From: Phanerodontia chrysosporium
Lineage: Eukaryota; Basidiomycota; Agaricomycetes; Polyporales; Phanerochaetaceae
NCBI GenBank assembly: GCA_001910725.1
Contig: MJGA01000006.1
Location: 1,426,001 to 1,490,000 of the forward strand
Direction of reading: 5' to 3'
DNA length: 64,000 nucleotides
Part shown: positions 59,430 through 64,000 of the stretch, one piece after another
How the letters are laid out: each line of letters opens with the position of its first letter
How positions within the stretch are numbered: position 1 is the stretch's first letter
Made by a program: the position numbers and the translations under genes
The notes under the pieces: generated by a model
The model's input: only the letters and a program-made list of their open reading frames with translations
Databases searched by the model: none
Told to the model about the DNA's origin: nothing

Positions 59430-59867
59430 AGACGCGCAAACAGTGAGTGATATAACAGCTTTTCAGATGTCTAAACACGGATACTTACTCGTGGATGGTG
59501 CAGTCTCTTGTTGTGAATGAAGGTACGAGATACACCAGCACCATCAATTGGGGAGTGCAAGTGTACTTCGCCAGAGCATCGGCGACCAGCATGTCTTCAC
59601 ATTATTGTATTTAGGGCAGGGACTGAAAGAAATGCACATGCACATGTATCCCAACGTTGGATGCACGGACATGGTTACGTGTTGCTTCATGGTGAGTGCT
59701 TCACAGCAGAGATACACTTTGGCTGAGGACGAGGCTGAGTGCAGGCACGCTGCACATTTTCATTCGTTTGTTCACTAGAACTGGCAAAGTATATGAAGAA
59801 CATTGTGTCCCATGTGGTGGGGAGCTGGTTAATTGGAAGTGGACTACATACGATATCTCTACATTGG
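59430..59867. other. Spacer between HET-like gene and its inverted remnant
   Basis: No gene supported. It separates the 3' end of the HET-like gene from a partial inverted copy of that end. Confidence 0.4.
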
Positions 59868-60040
59868 AGAACCCGGGGTTGAGGTGCCAAAGCCTCTCTC
59901 GCTCCCAGGAATATGTGATGCGGAACACAGGAACCTTTTCGAACGTCAACTCCGAGTGCCCAGGACCCAGTACTCGAGTTCTGCGATGCCAACTGCGCTG
60001 TCTTTAATGAAAGGATGGTAGGGGCCTGTGAGCAGGTGCA
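59868..60040 (-). pseudogene. Inverted remnant of the HET-like gene 3' end
   Basis: On the minus strand this reads AVGIAELEYWVLGT (parent: AVGIADLEYWVLGT), then after a short gap and frame change FEKVPVFRITYSWERERLWH and LNPGFSNVEI (parent: FEKITTFRMPDARERERLWH, LNPGYSDTPI). About 30-40 bases of the parent between GT and FEK are missing. Sequence upstream of the homology does not resemble the rest of the HET protein closely, so only the C-terminal region is retained. Not expressed as a HET protein in this form. Confidence 0.75.
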
Positions 60041-60611
60041 TGCGGAAGCTCTCCGTCACGGAGTGCATGCACCGTAGGACGCAGATCCCTTTCTCTTGGT
60101 ATTGTGTGCAACCCTCCGAGTCTGTAACACATGTAGTGCACCATGCCAGGCAGGAACAACTAGTTGATGAGCAAGCAATCTGGGTGAGCATACAATACCG
60201 AGCAGCATGAGCAGGAGAACAAATACGGTCTTCGAACTCGATGTCAAGCTATACCAAGCATGTATTGCCACCCAGCCGTCTGCCATCACCTACAATTAAT
60301 GCAGTGTTATAGAAGAGCATGAGACTTTGGGTTTAACGTCGTATTTGTGGGGCCTGGGAGGCAACGTATGGCATCAAATAGTGACTTGTCAATGTAGGAC
60401 AGAACATTTGGCGAGGGGTGAATGCGCTTCAGTTGCCATGGACGCGAAGATGCTTACGAACGATCATAATCTAGGCGCACAGATAAGATAAAGCTACGGC
60501 AACTGCCGATAGCACTTTTGATCTCGTCTCGAATTATTGCGCTTGCCACATTTCTCCCTCACGCCGCGCCCTTCAGCACGCATAGCCAGTCCCGCAGACG
60601 AGCTGCCTAAA
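60041..60611. other. Intergenic spacer; promoter of TRM61
   Basis: No gene supported. The left part may extend the HET remnant. Confidence 0.4.
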
Positions 60612-62512
<1,901 letters not shown>

Positions 62513-63160
62513 TGCATGCAGGGCGCGTGCGCTTGGCTATCACGGCAATGTACTTCTCTAATTACGCTGTCACGAGGACCGGGAACCTGCTCGAGAGCTC
62601 ATCATTCTGCAGCTCTTTCGCCGCACGGCGGCGGGGGCGTCGAGGCGCGCGCCATCGGCTAGGTTCACGTAATGGGGCGTGTGCTGTGGGAGTCCCGAGT
62701 GCATTGTGTGTAGTTTAAACGTGTGCGGGTGTGGAGATGAACAGGGGCGGACGCGGTTGACGTTGCTTGTTCCTCGAAGGGACGCGCCGGCTGGGTGGGA
62801 CGATGAGATTCGGTTGGTGGGATGGATCTGGAGGGTAACAGCTGGCGTTGATGCATTGCAGATCGCGCAGGGGATACGTAAGGCTGGCATGTGGCCTGGC
62901 GCGGGCTGAAACGCGGCAAGGCGAGCGCGTCCGTGTTTTGGGCCGTCGCTCTGGGCGGGCACTGGGCGGGAGTCATGGACTGCGACGACCCTTGGGGAGC
63001 AACTGCGCTGCCAACGAAGCTCTCGCCGACAGATCCTCGCCGGATAACGAAGCTGCCTGCTCTTCGGGCAATCCATGCGCCCTCCCCCATCCGTTTCACC
63101 CTCGCTCATAAGACGCGCTCTCCGCCAGCGAGGCCTCGCTTCCCCTCCGCTCCTCCGACC
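62513..63160. other. Intergenic spacer; promoter of PAS gene
   Basis: GC-rich, 648 bases, no gene supported. Confidence 0.4.
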
Positions 63161-64000
63161 ATGGACCACTGCCCGAGCGTGTCCTTCAGTGCGTCCCGCC
63201 CCTCCCGTCCACCCACCGCCCCCCTCACTCACACAGCCCCGCCCTCCCAGTCGGCATCGTCGACTTTACCGAGGATGTGAGACCACACAGACACACCGTC
63301 CCGCCCACGTCCTGCTGAGCACACGAGACAGGCAAAGTGGCTTTACTGCTCCGCCTCCGTCCACGACCTCCTAGGTGCGCACCCTCTCCTCTCCTCCGCT
63401 GCCCGCGCCCACGCCGCGCGCAAACCAGGGTTCGAACCGCGCGAGCTCATCGGCCGCCCGTCCCTCGAGCTCGTCCACCCCGACGAGTTCGCCCAGGTCC
63501 GCGGCATCCACTACTCGACCATCACCCAGGACCAGGCCGCCGTCCTCGCCTATCTCCGCATGCGGCACAAGGATCCCTGCAAGGGTTACGTCTTGTGTGC
63601 CATTGTGAGTCCCCGCAGCCCTCTGCGATCCACGTCCCTGCCCTTGACGCGCGCCGCGCCCGTCCCCAGTCCCGCACCGTCTGCCAGAACGTCCTCGTCG
63701 GCAGCGTCTCCTATGCGACCCCCGGCCCCAAGGCCATGCACAACGCCTCCACCGCCCAGGAGGTCACCATCATCACCCCGACCGCCAAAGACTTTGAGTT
63801 CCGCGTGCGTGCCACATCGTTCCGTTTCCCGTCATCGCCCGCTCACAACGGATGGCCCTGCGCAGCGATGGAACGACCCAAGTCCGATGCCGCCGTGCCC
63901 TGTGCCGCCACACATGATGCCGAACCGGCCAGGCTCGCCGCCGACCGCGACCAACAACACGTACCCAGAGCACTTTGACCCGCTGCCAGAGCAGTCCGTG
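63161..64000 (+). CDS. PAS-domain protein, 3' part beyond the window
   Basis: Start of a PAS-domain regulator; PAS folds sense light, redox or ligands or mediate dimerisation. Exons 63161-63188, 63251-63276, 63338-63374, 63429-63604, 63670-63804 and 63866 onward join in frame. The start MDHCPSVSFIGIVDFTED, then WLYCSASVHDLLG, FEPRELIGRPSLELVHPDEF, YSTITQDQAAVLAYLRMRHK, KGYVLCAISRTVCQNVLVGS, EVTIITPTAKDFEFR, and a proline-rich stretch WNDPSPMPPCPVPPH at the edge. The YCS...LLGFEPRELIGR...HPDE order is a canonical PAS N-terminal half. It resembles basidiomycete proteins related to the White Collar group, but no LOV cysteine or zinc finger is visible in the part present, so I leave it as PAS protein. 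Confidence 0.82.

Noticed and set aside
63421..63440. GGTTCGAACC resembling a tRNA T-arm
   Set aside because: It lies in a PAS-domain exon and no cloverleaf can be drawn around it.

Overview
This window reads as nuclear DNA of a wood-decay-type Agaricomycete (Basidiomycota), probably Polyporales. Genes are split by many 50-60 nt GT-AG introns, coding DNA is GC-rich, and the proteins are typical of the group: mitochondrial porin, FACT subunit Pob3, alpha-actinin, polyporopepsin-like aspartic peptidase, GMC oxidoreductase, F-box/LRR proteins, a YVC1-type TRP channel, and fungal DUF families. Clade placement is an inference from protein recognition only.

Left third (0.9-22 kb): a porin gene (-), a small Cdc25/rhodanese-type phosphatase (+), a secreted aspartic peptidase with an in-frame TGA near its end (+), an F-box/LRR protein (+), and alpha-actinin (-) sharing a 248-bp divergent promoter with POB3 (+). 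These are followed by a large RA-PH domain protein (-), a gene-poor 2.9 kb, and a questin-oxidase-like gene (+).

Middle (22-45 kb): this is the accessory part. It holds a broken agmatinase gene (in-frame TAG plus a missing metal-binding segment), a second F-box protein and an orphan acidic-tailed protein. Next comes a duplicated divergent pair of membrane-protein genes (27.8-30.5 and 35.2-37.8 kb) placed on either side of a GMC oxidoreductase. Beyond it lies a nearly intact Ty1/Copia retrotransposon (38.0-43.7 kb) with 370-bp LTRs, a 5-bp target duplication and a primer site matching the anticodon arm of initiator tRNA-Met. A 693-bp solo-LTR-like element with its own 5-bp duplication splits the integrase. 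Directly beside the Copia element is a 1.2-kb non-autonomous terminal-inverted-repeat element with a 10-bp flanking duplication.

Right third (45-64 kb): housekeeping again. A YVC1-like TRP channel (-), O-acetylhomoserine sulfhydrylase (+), the Rad4/XPC repair protein (+), a 1,078-residue HET-like protein (+) with an inverted, decayed copy of its own 3' end just downstream, the tRNA m1A58 methyltransferase Trm61 (+), and a PAS-domain protein that runs off the right edge.

A theme across the window is that many otherwise well conserved genes need one missing base to stay in frame, and every case I could resolve is a single-base loss, often in a G, A or T run. I therefore treat these as probable base-calling errors rather than pseudogenes, except where nonsense changes or a missing segment point to real decay. 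No tRNA, rRNA or CRISPR array was found.
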